64,000 bases of DNA from positions 205,431,293 through 205,495,292 of the forward strand of contig NC_064819.1 in assembly GCF_024166365.1 (NCBI RefSeq), written 5' to 3'. The notes beneath the pieces are model-generated. The model saw nothing but the letters and a program-made list of their open reading frames with translations, ran no database searches and was not told the origin of the DNA. Shown piece by piece: positions 44,708 through 54,900 of this stretch; within the stretch, counting starts at the first letter, position 1, and the number at the start of each line of letters is the position of its first letter. The DNA is from Elephas maximus indicus. Taxonomy: Eukaryota > Chordata > Mammalia > Proboscidea > Elephantidae. The position numbers and the translations under genes are program-made.

Positions 44708-45242
44708 GTATGGATTACATCTCAACATAAAGCAAACAAAAATCCTCACAACTGGACCAATAAGCAACATCATGATAAACAGAGAAAGGATTGAAGTTGT
44801 CAAGGATTTCCTTTTGCTTGGATCCATAATCAATGCCCATAGAAGCAGCAGTCAAGAAAGCAAAAGACACATTGCACTGGGCAAATCTGCAGCAAAAGAC
44901 CTCTTTAAAGTGTTGAAAAACAAAGATGTCATTTTGAGGACTAAGGTGCACCTGACCCAAGCCATGATATTTTCAATTGTCTCATATGCATGTGAAAGCT
45001 GGACAATGAATAAGGAAGACTGAAGAAGAATTGATGCATTTGAATTTTGGTGTTGGGAAAGAATATTGACTATACCATGGACTGCCAGAAGAACAGGCAA
45101 ATCTGTCTTGGAAAAAGTAGAGTCAGAGTGTTCCTTGAAAGCTAGGATGATGAGACTTGGTCTCATTTACCTTGGACATGTTTTCAGGAGGGATCAGTCC
45201 CTGGAGAAGGACATCGTGCTTGGCAAGGTAGAAAATCAGCAT

Positions 45243-45397
45243 CAAACCTGTTGCCGTCGAGTCGATTCCAACTCATAGCGACCCTATAGGACAGAGTAGA
45301 ACTGCCCATAGAGTATCCAAGGAGCATCTGGTGGATTTGAACTACTGACCTTTTGGTTAGTAGCCATAGCACTTAACCACTCTGCCACCAGGGTTTC
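45243..45397 (-). mobile_element. AfroSINE, short type, inside RTE copy F
   Basis: Antisense, near consensus: 'cctgttgccgtcgagtcgat', 'cctataggacagagtagaac', 'cactctgccaccagggtttc'. The RTE sequence 'ggcaaggtagaaaatcagca' before it and 'ggtaaggcagagggtcagca' after it are the two copies of the target duplication, diverged. Confidence 0.94.
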
Positions 45398-45590
45398 CTG
45401 GTAAGGCAGAGGGTCAGCAAAAAAGAGGAAGGCCCTCAATGAGATGGACTGACACAGTGTCTGCAACAATGGGTTCAAATGTAGCAATGATTGTGGGGAT
45501 GGCGCAGGACGAGGCAGTGTTTCATTCTGTTGTACATAGGGTCGCTATGAGTCAGAACCTTGACGGCATCTAACAACAACAATAACATCC

Positions 45591-46659
45591 AGCATTAGAG
45601 CATTTTACTAATAGGAATACACTACTGCTATATTTGGTTTTTTGTATTACTTCCTTACTTGCAAACCTGTAATAATTCCTCATTGCCTAATGAATAAAGG
45701 TCAAATTCCAAATTTGACTTTCTTTTAATTTGTACCAACCTGCCATGTTGAGGTCACAATATATTATTCCTTTTCCATATCCTATACTCCCATCATAATG
45801 AACACAGAAATCAGTCCCTCAATGTACGATGTGTCTTCCTGGTACAAGACAAATGAATCTTTCTACAAAGTCTTTCCAATTGTCACCAGGTGGAAGTAAC
45901 CTTCCCTTCCTCTCAATTTCCATTACACTTTTTCTATCTTTAAAACCCTTGTTACATCTTTCCTCTTATTACTACTATCAGAAGATAAGTCTTCTACTTG
46001 ATGCAGAGTATATGAATTTTAAAGATGGAGACCTCATGCTATTGATCTTCGTCAGCTCTGTACATTGAGTATATACCACTGGGTTCTTCAATGAGTATTT
46101 CTTGCATAAATAAATATCTATAAATTCTCTGAGAAATTTACCACCCCAGATATACAGCAAAAGAATTGTATTTTCTATTCCATTAATAAAGAAAATAGAG
46201 TGATGAATTGTAAAGGAAAAAAAATTATTGAGAGTGGTCATTTCTGTAAGTCATGGGCCATTTAAGAAGGAAATCTGAGAAAAAAAAGTTCGGAAGAAAA
46301 TGAACAGGTTGAAATCAGGTTGCTGCTCCTTTTAAAGTATTTTTACAACTAACAAATTGCACAAAGTGTGATTACTTCAAATGCTGTGCTTCAAAGAACA
46401 TTCCAAAGTATGTATTAAATGACGGCAACTCTGCGGACCAGTTAATAATATAGTATTTTTAAACTTGGTTGTCATATATGGATATTATTACATTTAGTTG
46501 ATAAAAATTTATATATATATGTATACACACATATATATATTACTTTCAGGAGAGATATATGTGTGTGTGTGTATGTCAGGGAGAAGATTGTTGACAGTCA
46601 CCTCCAAGAGACATGACCACTATCTATTGAATTTTATTTGCTAGAACAAATTCTTCCTG
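45591..46659. other. Non-coding stretch with AT/TG microsatellite
   Basis: 45640-46000 has L2-like phrases ('attcctcattgcctaatgaa') but I cannot bound an element. (AT)n/(TG)n repeats lie at 46505-46577. No gene seen. Confidence 0.45.
46505..46577 (+). repeat. AT/AC/TG-rich microsatellite
   Basis: Runs of (at)n, 'gtatacacacatatatatat' and (gt)n. Confidence 0.9.
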
Positions 46660-46779
46660 TTACAAGTAACAGAAACTCAATTCAAATGGCCTCAGGCAAA
46701 AAAAGAATTCATTGACTCACATAACTGAATGTTGGAACTTCACCTCTGAATGACCACTAGCTTGGTTGTATGTTTGCCT

Positions 46780-47005
46780 TTGTGGCCACTCCTTTGTGGT
46801 CTCCTTTGCTGAATCCTTTCAACTTCCCAGTGTCTAAACATTGGACGGTCCCAGAATTTAACCCCTCTCATTCTTTAAGTGATCTCATGCCCTTCCATGG
46901 CTTCCCATACCACTTTATCTGTCAATGACTCTCCAGAATATTATCCCGCCTATGTGACATTTCTGTTTGGATATCTTACAGGTATTGTAAAGGTAACGTG
47001 CTGTG
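46780..47005 (+). mobile_element. L2 LINE fragment
   Basis: 'tggacggtcccagaatttaa', 'taagtgatctcatgcccttc', 'gacatttctgtttggatatc' follow the L2 order (family pattern: ...GGTGATCTCATCCAGTCTCATGG... then ...ACATCTCCACTTGGATGTC...). It is a separate fragment, because the next L2 starts again from an upstream consensus position. Confidence 0.65.
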
Positions 47006-47061
47006 CTTATGATGACTGAACTCAAGTGAGCACTTAGTGCTTCCTGACAATGAATTATATT

Positions 47062-47185
47062 GGAAGAGAGACCTGGTGATCTACTTCCAAAAGATCAATC
47101 ATTGAAAACCCTGTGGAGCACAGTTCTACTCTGTTACACATGGGGTTTCCATAAAATAGAATTAACTCAACAGCAATTGGGAACT
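47062..47185 (+). mobile_element. AfroSINE, long type, 5'-truncated
   Basis: Begins inside the long block ('gagacctggtgatctacttc'), continues 'tcattgaaaaccctgtggag' and ends 'attaactcaacagcaattgg'. Confidence 0.88.
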
Positions 47186-47446
47186 GAGAACTGGTAATCC
47201 CTACTCTCTACTCTCCTGGATGGCTATTTTGTATCTTCTCTCTCCCCAAACCTCCACCACTTCTCCTGTTCTCTCTCTTCGCCAATAATCCTAACTCTTA
47301 TTTCACTGAGAAATTAGACACAGTCAGGAGAGAGTTTTCACCACCATTGCCACCCACTTACCAGCTCCTGAGCTATATACTCTGCCTTCCCTTTTGTTTC
47401 TATAGATGAACCATCCATGTTCTTTTCTAAAGACAATCACTCCGTA

Positions 47447-47977
47447 TTAAGTTTCTATCACAACTCTAACAAATTACCACAAACTTACTAGTTCACAGTT
47501 CTCTAGGTGGCTTACATGGGTCCTCTGCTTAGAGGGTCATAAGGTGGAAATCAGGCATTGGCAGGGCTGAGTTCCTTCTAGGAGGCTCTGGGGAAGAATC
47601 CATTTCTAAGCTGATTCAGGTTGCTGGCAGCGTCCAGTCGTTTATGGTTGTAGGAGTGAGGTGCCCATTTCCTTGCTGATGTTAGCTGAGGGCTGCCCAT
47701 AGCTGCTAAATTTCCTTGCATATGGTCCTTCCATCTCAGAGACAGCAGCAGAGCATTGAATCCTTCTCACACTTGGAATCTCTCTGACCTCTTCTTTTAA
47801 GAGTTTATATAAATAGACTGGACGCACTAAAATAATCCAGGATAATATCCCTATTTTAAGGTCCATAACTTAATTTATATCTGCAAATCCTCTCTTGTTA
47901 TGTAGTGTAGCATTTTGTTATTCACAGGTTCCAGAGACTAGAGCATGGACATCTTTGAGGGCCATTCTGCCTACCAC
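47447..47977 (-). mobile_element. MLT1-type MaLR solo LTR inside L2
   Basis: Antisense LTR: 'ttaagtttctatcacaactc' (LTR 3' end) to 'ggccattctgcctaccacac' (LTR 5' end), with 'ttgctgatgttagctgaggg' and 'cttccatctcagagacagca' inside. Inserted between L2 blocks. Confidence 0.8.
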
Positions 47978-48884
47978 ACATTCCCTTTGTGCTCCAGCAA
48001 TTTTTCCCTCTCTCTTCTGCATCACTAATTCCTTTCAACCAGATCTTTTCCATCAGTGTTCAATCGTACTGCTATATTTCTCCTATGTTAAAAAACAAAA
48101 CAGACAAACAAAAACAACATCTCTCCCTTGACTCCACTTTCCCTTCTAATTATGGCCCCACTTCTCTGTTCTATTTAGAGAAAAACACCTGGAAATAATT
48201 GCCTATCCTCTCTGTCTCTGATCCTTCTCTTATTTTCTCTTGAGTTTTCATCCTTTCTACTGCCCTGAACATACATTTGTCAAGGGCACAAATGATAACA
48301 CATTCCAAGTTCAAGTATCAATTATCAATCTTCATCTAACTTGCATTTTACAGAGACAATCCCTGATATATTTTATTTGGCTTCCAAGATACGGCATTCT
48401 CTTAGTTTTTCTCTTACCTCATGGATGGGGAAGACTTATTAATCTCCTGTGCTGGTTCTTTGACATATTCCTGGCTTCTTAATATTGGACTGCCTGGTGC
48501 TTTTCCAACTAAAGTCATTCTCTTTGTAATCTCAGCTCATTTAAAGCCAGTCTCATGGCTTTAAATATCATACATACACAATCACTTCCAAATTGTATTT
48601 ATAGACCAGAACTGTTCCCTGAACTCCAGGCTTATATATCCAACTGCCTACTCAACATTTGCATGCAGGTATCTTAAAGGTAAAGTTAATATATTCAATA
48701 TAAACTTTTCATCTTCCCCACAAGAACTGCTCCTCCCCCTTTCTCTTGGTCAATTCCAACTTCCTTCTTTTAGTTGATAGTGCCAGGTTTTTGGAGATGT
48801 CATGGGTTCCAGTTAACCATCTCTCTCCTTTACAATTAGTATCCAATCCATTAAAAAAATCCTATTCTCCTAAGTCACCATGGA

Positions 48885-49050
48885 GCTGTTGGCATAGTGG
48901 TTAAGAGCTCAGCTGCTAACCAAAAAGGTCAGCAGTTCAAATACACCAGCCACTCCTTGGAAACCCTATATGGCAGTTCCACTCTGATCTATAGGATTGC
49001 TGTGGGTTAGAAACGACTCGACAGCACCTAACAACAATAACAACACTGTC
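48885..49050 (+). mobile_element. AfroSINE with an RTE-identical terminus, inside L2
   Basis: Head 'ttggcatagtggttaagagc'. The tail ends 'cgactcgacagcacctaaca' followed by (aac)n, which is the terminus of the RTE copies rather than the usual 'caatgggttt' end. Confidence 0.92.
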
Positions 49051-50204
49051 TTTAACATAAAAATATAGTCAGAAGCCAACCGCTCTCACCACCTCTAACA
49101 AAACCATTCTGGTCAATATCACCATCATCTTTTGCTTGTTTTATTGCAATGTATCCTTTATTGTTGTTGTTAGGTGTCCTTGAGTTGGTTCCAACTCATA
49201 GCGACCATATGTACAACATAATGAAACACTGCCCAGTCCTGGGCCATCCTCAAAATCTTCACTATGTTTTAGCCTGCCATTGTAGCAACTGTGTCAAAAC
49301 ATCTCATTAAGGGTCTTCTTTTTAGCTGACCCTGTGCTTTACCAAGCACCTTGTCCTTCTCCAATAGACTGGTCGCTCTTGATAACATGTCCAAAGTATG
49401 TATGACGAATTCTCGCCAACCTTGCTTCTAAGGAGCATTCTGGCTATACTTCTTACAAGACAGACTTGTTCCTTTGTCTGGCAGTCCATAGTATATTCAA
49501 TATTCTTTGCCAACACTATAGTTCAAACGCATCAACTCTTCTTTGGTCTTCTTACTGATAGTCCAGCTTTTGCATGCATATGAGGTGACTGAAAATAAAA
49601 TGGCTTGGGTCAAGCCCACCTTAGTCCTCAAGGTGATGTCTTTGCTTTTCAACACTCTAAAGAGATCTTTTACAGCAGATTTGCCCAATGCAACAAGATG
49701 TTTAATTTCTTCAATACTGCTTCCATGGGCATGGATTGTGGATCAAAGTAATGGCAATCCTTGACAACTTCAACATTTTCTCCGTTTATCATGATGTTGC
49801 TTATTAGTCGGTCCAGCTGTGAAGACTTTTGTTTTCTTTATGTTGAGGTGTAATACATACTGAAGGCTGTGGTCTTTGAGCTTCATCAGTAAGTGCTTCT
49901 AGTCCTTTTTGTTTTCAGCAAGCAAGATTGTGTCATTGCCATATTGCAGGTTGTTAATGCATCTTTCTCCAAACCTGATGCTCTTCCATCTAATCCAACT
50001 TCTCATATTATTTGCTCAGCATACAGATTGCAAAAGTATGAGGAAAGGACACAACCTTGACGCACATCTTTCTTGATTTTAAACCATGTAGTATCCCCTT
50101 GTTCTGTTCAAATGACTGCCTCTTGTTCTATGTACAGGTTCCAAATGAACACAATTAAGCACTCTAGAATTCCCATTCTTAGCAGTGTTACCCATAATTT
50201 TGGT

Positions 50205-50262
50205 AAGGCCATATTTTCCAACTACTGATCCTTCTTTTTTGTTTACAACTTTCACATTCCAA
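50205..50262 (-). repeat. 58-bp ectopic copy of the endonuclease region inside the RT region
   Basis: 57 of 58 bases match 51573-51630 in the same orientation. Copies A, B, D and F lack this insert at the homologous RT position. Part of a 65-bp insertion between 'cccataatttt' and 'ttatcatgtccacacgtc'. Confidence 0.93.
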
Positions 50263-50491
50263 CCCAATTATCATGTCCACACGTCAAATGCCTTTGCATA
50301 TTCTATAAAACATAGGTAGACATATTTCTGGTACTCTCTGCTTTCAGCCAAGATCCATGTGATATCAGCAATGATATCCCTCATTCCACATCCTCTTCTG
50401 AATTCAGCTTGAATTTCTAGCAGTTCCCTGTTGATGTACTGCTGCAACCATTTTTGGATTATCTGCAACAAAATTTTACTTGCCTGTGATA

Positions 50492-50834
50492 TTAATGATA
50501 GTGTTCAAAAATTTCCATTTTCTCTTGCATCACCTTTCTTTGGAATGGGCTCATATATGGATCTCTTCCAGTCAGTTGGCCAGGCAGCTGTCTTAGAAAT
50601 TTCTTGGCATAAACAAGTGAGCACTTCCAGCATTGCATCTGTTTGTTGAAACATCTCAATTGGTATTCTGTCAATTCCTGAAGGCTTGTTTTTCATCAGT
50701 GCCTTCAGTGCAACTTGGATTTCTTCCTTCAATATCATCAGTTCTTGATCATATGCTACCTCCTGAAATGATTGAACATCAACCAATTCTTTGGTGCAGT
50801 GGCTCTGTATTCCTTCCATCTTCTTTTGATGCAT
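50492..50834 (-). pseudogene. RTE reverse-transcriptase N-part (copy G)
   Basis: Frame 50505-50834 shows 'ALMKNKPSGIDRIPIEMFQQ', 'CLCQEISKTAAWPTDWKRSI' and a degenerate 'YEPIPKKGDA'. An overlapping frame 50492-50674 shows the shift. Non-functional. Confidence 0.85.
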
Positions 50835-51518
50835 CCTTTGTTGTTCAATATTTCACCCGTAAAATCCTTCAGTATTGCAACTCGAGGCTTGAATTTTTTC
50901 TTCAATTCTTTCAACTTGAGAAATGCCAAGCATGTTCTTTATTTTTGGTTTTTAGCTCCAGATCTTTGCACATGTCATTATAATACTTTACTTTGTCTTT
51001 TCAAGCCACCCTTTGAAATCTTCTGTTCAGCTCTTTTACTTCATCATTTCTTCCTTCGACTTTAGATACTTTATGTTCAAGAATAAATTTCAGTCTCTTC
51101 TGACACTCATTTTGGTCTTTTCTTTCTTTTCTGTCATTTTAATGACTTTTTGTTCTCTTTATGTATGATGTCCTTGATGTTATCCCACAACTACTCTGGT
51201 CTTCAGTCATTAGCATTCAGTGCATCGAATATATTCTTAAGTTGGTTTCTAAATTCAGGTGGGATACACTCAAGGTCATACTTTGGCTCTCGTGGACTTG
51301 TTTCAATGTTCTTTAGCTTCAACTTGAACTTGCATATGAGCAATTGATGGTCTGTTCCATAGTCAGCCCCAGGCCTTGTTCTGACTGATAATACTGAACT
51401 TCTCCATTTTCTGTTTCCACGGATGTGGTTGATTTGATTTGTGTGTATTGCATCTGGTGAGGTCCATATGTCTAGTTGCCATTTACGTTGTTGAAAAAAG
51501 ATTATTTCCGATGAACAG

Positions 51519-51978
51519 TTAGATGGTCTTGCAAAATTCTGTCATGAGGTCTTCAGCATGGTTTCTATCACCAAGGCCATATTTTCCAACTACTGAACCT
51601 TCTTTTTTGTTTACAACTTTCACATTCCAATCATCAGTGATTATCAGTGTATCTTGATTGCATGTTTGATCAATTTCAGACTGCAGAAGTTGGTAAAAGT
51701 CTTCAATTTCTTCATCTTTGACACTACTGGTTGGTGCATAAATTTGAATAATAGTCATATTAACTAACCTTCCTCGTAGGCATATGGATATTATTCCATC
51801 ACTGACAGTGTCGTATTTCAGAACAGATTTTGAAATGTTCTTTTTGACAATGAATGTGACACCACTCCTCTTCATTTTTTCATCCCTCTCATAGTAAACC
51901 ATATGATGGTCCAATTCAGAATGGCCAGTCCCAGTCCATTTCAGCTCACTAATGCCTAAGATATCTATCTTCAAGCAT
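51519..51978 (-). pseudogene. RTE endonuclease N-part, best preserved frame (copy G)
   Basis: About 150 uninterrupted codons of the AP-endonuclease-like domain: 'DILGISELKWTGTGH' (catalytic Glu motif), 'SGVTFIVKK', 'IIQIYAPTSSVKDEEIEDFY' and 'LIITDDWNVKVVNKKEG' (family GDWN-type Asp/Asn site), then 'GKYGLGDRNHAEDLMTEFC'. The open frame continues upstream to 52016, but those codons belong to the L2. The intact domain would nick chromosomal DNA to prime reverse transcription. The C-terminal DH motif is out of frame. Confidence 0.92.
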
Positions 51979-52664
51979 TCCTTTATTAGTGCCCCTGTTT
52001 CCACCCTGACCTCCACACAGAGGCCAGATAGATCTTATTAAAATGTAAATCAGATCACTTCATCCCTTTGCTTAAAACTCCTTTTTATTGATTAAAAATC
52101 ACAGTCCTTTTAATGATCTAGAAAGCCCCACAAGATGTGCTCCTTCTAGATCCTTTGCCATCTCCAACTAATTACCAGCCATCCTCCCACCTCATTGCTT
52201 TTGTGCTGGGTGTTTGCTCTGCCTGTAATGCTCTTCTTCCCCTTCAAGTTTGTGCTCAAATGTCATCTTTCGAGAGATACCTTCCCTGGATACTCTACTT
52301 AAATTTATAAGCTCTGTTTTTTTTTTTTTTTTTTATCTGACCAGTAATCCTTTTTCCATTTTTTTCCTCTAGAATATTATCACCATTTAATATCCTACAT
52401 ATTTTTTAAATTTCCTTTAATGGTATGTCTCTGCTCTTAAGAACGTAAGTTCAAGAGGGCAAGGAATTTTGTGGGTTTTTTTTTTTTTCTGTTGCTTTGT
52501 CTCCAACATATAGAACAGTGTTTGGTACAGAGTGAGCAATGGATAAATCTTTGTTGTTGTTGAATTAAGGTCCACAACCACTCTTTATAATACCCAGTAC
52601 CAGGTTCTTCTCCCAGTTTTTACCATCCCAATAAAGGTCAAGTCTGTTCTAGTTTCCTGAAGCC

Positions 52665-53405
52665 AGGAATTTTGAAATCATTCGTTATTCCTTTCTCTCA
52701 CTTCTCACAGCTTCAAATCCTGACAACTATATCTACAAATACACACACACATATCCAAAACCTGGGCCTTTCACCTCCTCCACTGCTTTCACCCAAATTC
52801 AAGCCATTATCACAATTCCTTCATTATTGCTGTCCTTGCTTCTACCCTTGCTCCCTAGAATCAATTTTCTACACAAAAGTCAGAGAAATTCTTTTAAAAT
52901 TTAAGTCAGATCATGGGCATTCCTCAGCTCAAAACCCTCTGATAGGTTTCCCAACTTAGACTATGAGTCAACTCAGGACAGAATCCAAATATTTTACATG
53001 GCCGACAGGACACTTCCTCATCTTGCCCTAGACATACCTCTGAACTCATTCCCCCCCACCCCCAGTCTCATTATCTCCCAGTCACCCTATTTCTCTTTTT
53101 GCTCCTTGAACGTACCAAGTATTCACCTTTATACTGCTTAGAAGGCAAAGAAACCTATGACCTGCTTCTTTACACCACTCAGACCTCTGCTCAAAGTTGC
53201 TTTATCAGAGTGCTTCCTTAACTATCCTGCCTCAAATAGCGTGCACATAAACTCTGTTCACTTACCCTTCTTTATTTAAAGCCCCTATTATCATCTGAGA
53301 TTATATATTTACTTATTCTTATTGTTCTTCTTTCCCCCTCCCCAGCATGTAAACTCCATGAGAGTGGACGCTATTTTCTTCACCACTCTATCTTCAACAC
53401 CAAAG
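52665..53405 (+). mobile_element. L2 LINE fragment (3' end)
   Basis: 'ctgggcctttcacctcctcc', 'caagccattatcacaattcc', 'ttttaaaatttaagtcagat', 'tcagacctctgctcaaagtt', 'agcatgtaaactccatgaga' are in the order of the L2 3' region. A second copy downstream of the larger L2. Confidence 0.85.
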
Positions 53406-53559
53406 ATGAACCCCAACGACTACAGTCTTTCTTAATCTCTAGATTAGAGATATAAATACCTTCTTTTCCAAAGAGTCAATATTAATCCTTGAAAAAGAAC
53501 TCTGGCCTTTCTTGACTGTTGTTCCTACCTCTAAAACATTTTCTGTGCCCAGAGCAATG

Positions 53560-53730
53560 GAGAAATCCGATTGGCCAGCCTGGGTCACACGCTCCTCTAG
53601 AGTTGGGGGATGGGGCAGGAGACTATGTGATCCATATATAAAGGAAAGAAATTTCCCAAAAGAAAAGAAGAGGTTGTTAGCAGAGTCCAGGAGGTGGGGA
53701 TAATATAGGGGAAGCAGAAACAACAGATGG
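53560..53730 (+). mobile_element. Possible ancient interspersed repeat
   Basis: 'gaaatccgattggccagcct', 'gtgatccatatataaagg' and 'gcagaaacaacagatggcta' recall a known mammalian repeat 3' region. I cannot name the family. Confidence 0.35.
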
Positions 53731-54442
53731 CTACCATGGAGGTTTTCCAGAGTTGGAAGAGAAACAGGGATAAGTTGGGGCCCCTGGTTGAGGAAGTAAT
53801 CTAAATAAGTGTTCCTTCATGGGTTTTTTGGGTTTATGCACTTTGGGGGAGAGGATCAGCCAGTACCACAGGCAAGTGTGCATACACTCCTGTGCCCTGC
53901 TTCTTGAATGACTCCCTGTGGGAAGTTGCAGGAAGGATCTCCCTAGCATGGAAAATCCTGGACTTCACTACATAAACTGGAGGAAAGTCAGGGAAGCCAG
54001 GACCAGCTGCATAAACTGATAGGTGATTTCTATTTTCCACCACACATAATATTGTTCAGCAGCTCATTTGCACAAGTCTTCATCCATGTCCATACAGATT
54101 AACTAATAATTCATTTTTAGGTCAGGGAAATGAATCTATCTCAAAAATAAGCAACAGCTGTGAAGTGGGCACACGTACATATACACTCACATGTGCAAAG
54201 AATATAAATCTTGCTGCTATTTTTTAACTCGGGGTTTTGTGTTTGTTTTATGACTTTTTTTTTTGTTGTTGTTACACCCAACTGCAAGGTATTTAAAATG
54301 TTTTGAATGTATTTCTGAATACAGAAAATGTTTCTTGGGTTCTCCTGAGAGTGGGGTGCCCAGGTTAACCACAGGCACACATTCTTCTCATAGTACAGTA
54401 CTTTAAAATTAATAGCACATGCAGAGGAAAAACTAAATCCTT
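53731..54442. other. Non-coding unique stretch upstream of promoter-like block
   Basis: Unique, with an E-box 'cagctg' at about 54157. No repeat recognised. Confidence 0.5.
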
Positions 54443-54600
54443 TGACGTCACTCCTGAAATGAGGAAACATAAACAGAAAAGGCTCCACTCCAGCAAGCTG
54501 CCAAAGTTGAAGCCGATTGGTCTCTGCTTTTCCTTGCCTCTGGCAACTGACAGCGCGCCCCAGCCTCGCAGGGCTGCCTGCTCCCCAAGCCACTCGGAAG
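54443..54600 (+). promoter_or_regulatory. Candidate promoter: CRE plus inverted CCAAT, local CpG rise
   Basis: A full palindromic cAMP-response element TGACGTCA lies at 54443-54450 and an inverted CCAAT box (ATTGG in 'agccgattggtctc') at 54516-54520. Downstream, 54550-54640 is clearly GC-richer than the surroundings and has several CpGs. No TATA box is seen. Spacing (CCAAT about 60-80 bp before 54590) would suit a TATA-less transcription start around 54580-54610. The elements are seen; activity is inferred. Confidence 0.45.
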
Positions 54601-54900
54601 GTCTGGGCACTGCAGCAGGCTCGGCTCGGTCCCAGCCCTTGTCTGGGAGAAAAGTGGTGTACTCACCCACAGAGAATCTTTCTACCTTCCTTCTTTCTCG
54701 ATCTCTCTGTGCGCTCTTGTGCTTCTTTCTTTTTCTTCTTTTTTTTTTTTTTTTGCCTTAATTATATTCCTAATCCTGGATGAAGTTGCTGGATTCTGCA
54801 GCACAAGTCTTCATGAACAAGCAGCACCGTTCAGAGATTTCACGGCATTCAAAGGTCACAGAACTGCCACTATGGTTAAATGTCTTGTTTAATGGTTGAG
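54580..54900 (+). other. Candidate first exon ending at a strong splice donor
   Basis: Follows the CRE/CCAAT block and ends GAG|GTATGT at 54900/54901, a very good 5' splice site. It contains a T run at 54739-54754 and a 39-codon frame, 54780-54899, starting 'MKLLDSAAQVFMNKQHRS', whose stop codon ends one base before the donor. A second ATG at 54892 would give Met-Val-Glu exactly up to the donor (phase 0). I do not recognise the peptide or the gene. A non-coding 5' UTR exon or a lncRNA exon fits equally well. A minus-strand donor-like site (GTGAGT near 54661-54666) is a competing reading. Confidence 0.35.

Larger units (their letters stand above)
43321..45590 (+). mobile_element. RTE LINE copy F, 5'-truncated, split by an LTR and a SINE
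   Basis: Sense RTE beginning in the RT N-part ('gagatgtttcaacaaacaaa'). It is interrupted at 44060-44707 by a solo LTR, resumes with 'gattacatctcaacataaag', and is interrupted again at 45243-45397 by an antisense AfroSINE. The 3' end 'gacggcatctaacaacaaca' is near 45590. Confidence 0.95.
49161..51978 (-). mobile_element. RTE LINE copy G, slightly 5'-truncated, inside L2
   Basis: 2.8-kb antisense RTE with 9-bp target duplication TCCTTTATT (49154-49162 and 51979-51987, one or two bases shared with the element ends). It runs from the (ttg)n 3' terminus up to the first part of the endonuclease. It contains an extra copy of part of its own endonuclease region at 50205-50262. Confidence 0.94.
47200..52567 (+). 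mobile_element. L2 LINE (about 1.85 kb) carrying three later insertions
   Basis: Four collinear sense L2 blocks: 47200-47446, 47978-48884, 49051-49160 and 51979-52567. Diagnostic phrases in order: 'ttatttcactgagaaattag', 'tgactccactttcccttcta', 'tgtcaagggcacaaatgata', 'ttggcttccaagatacggca', 'ccaggcttatatatccaact', 'cctctaacaaaaccattctg', 'aaaatgtaaatcagatcact', 'tagaacagtgtttggtacag'. Nothing of the L2 is lost at the RTE site except a 9-bp duplication. Confidence 0.88.

Noticed and set aside
51979..52016. Upstream extension of the RTE endonuclease frame
   Set aside because: These codons lie beyond the 9-bp target duplication and belong to the L2; the open frame is accidental.
53565..53645. 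CCAAT box plus TATA-like 'catatataaagg' as a core promoter
   Set aside because: The surrounding sequence resembles an old interspersed repeat, and no exon or donor follows; weaker than the 54.4-kb candidate.
54141..54593. 150-codon minus-strand open frame across the promoter-like block
   Set aside because: Low-complexity, no recognised domain; it runs through the CRE/CCAAT region and an AT-rich flank. Regarded as chance.
54655..54670. Minus-strand splice donor GTGAGT
   Set aside because: A good match, but no minus-strand promoter features or exon frame support it; kept only as an alternative to the plus-strand reading.
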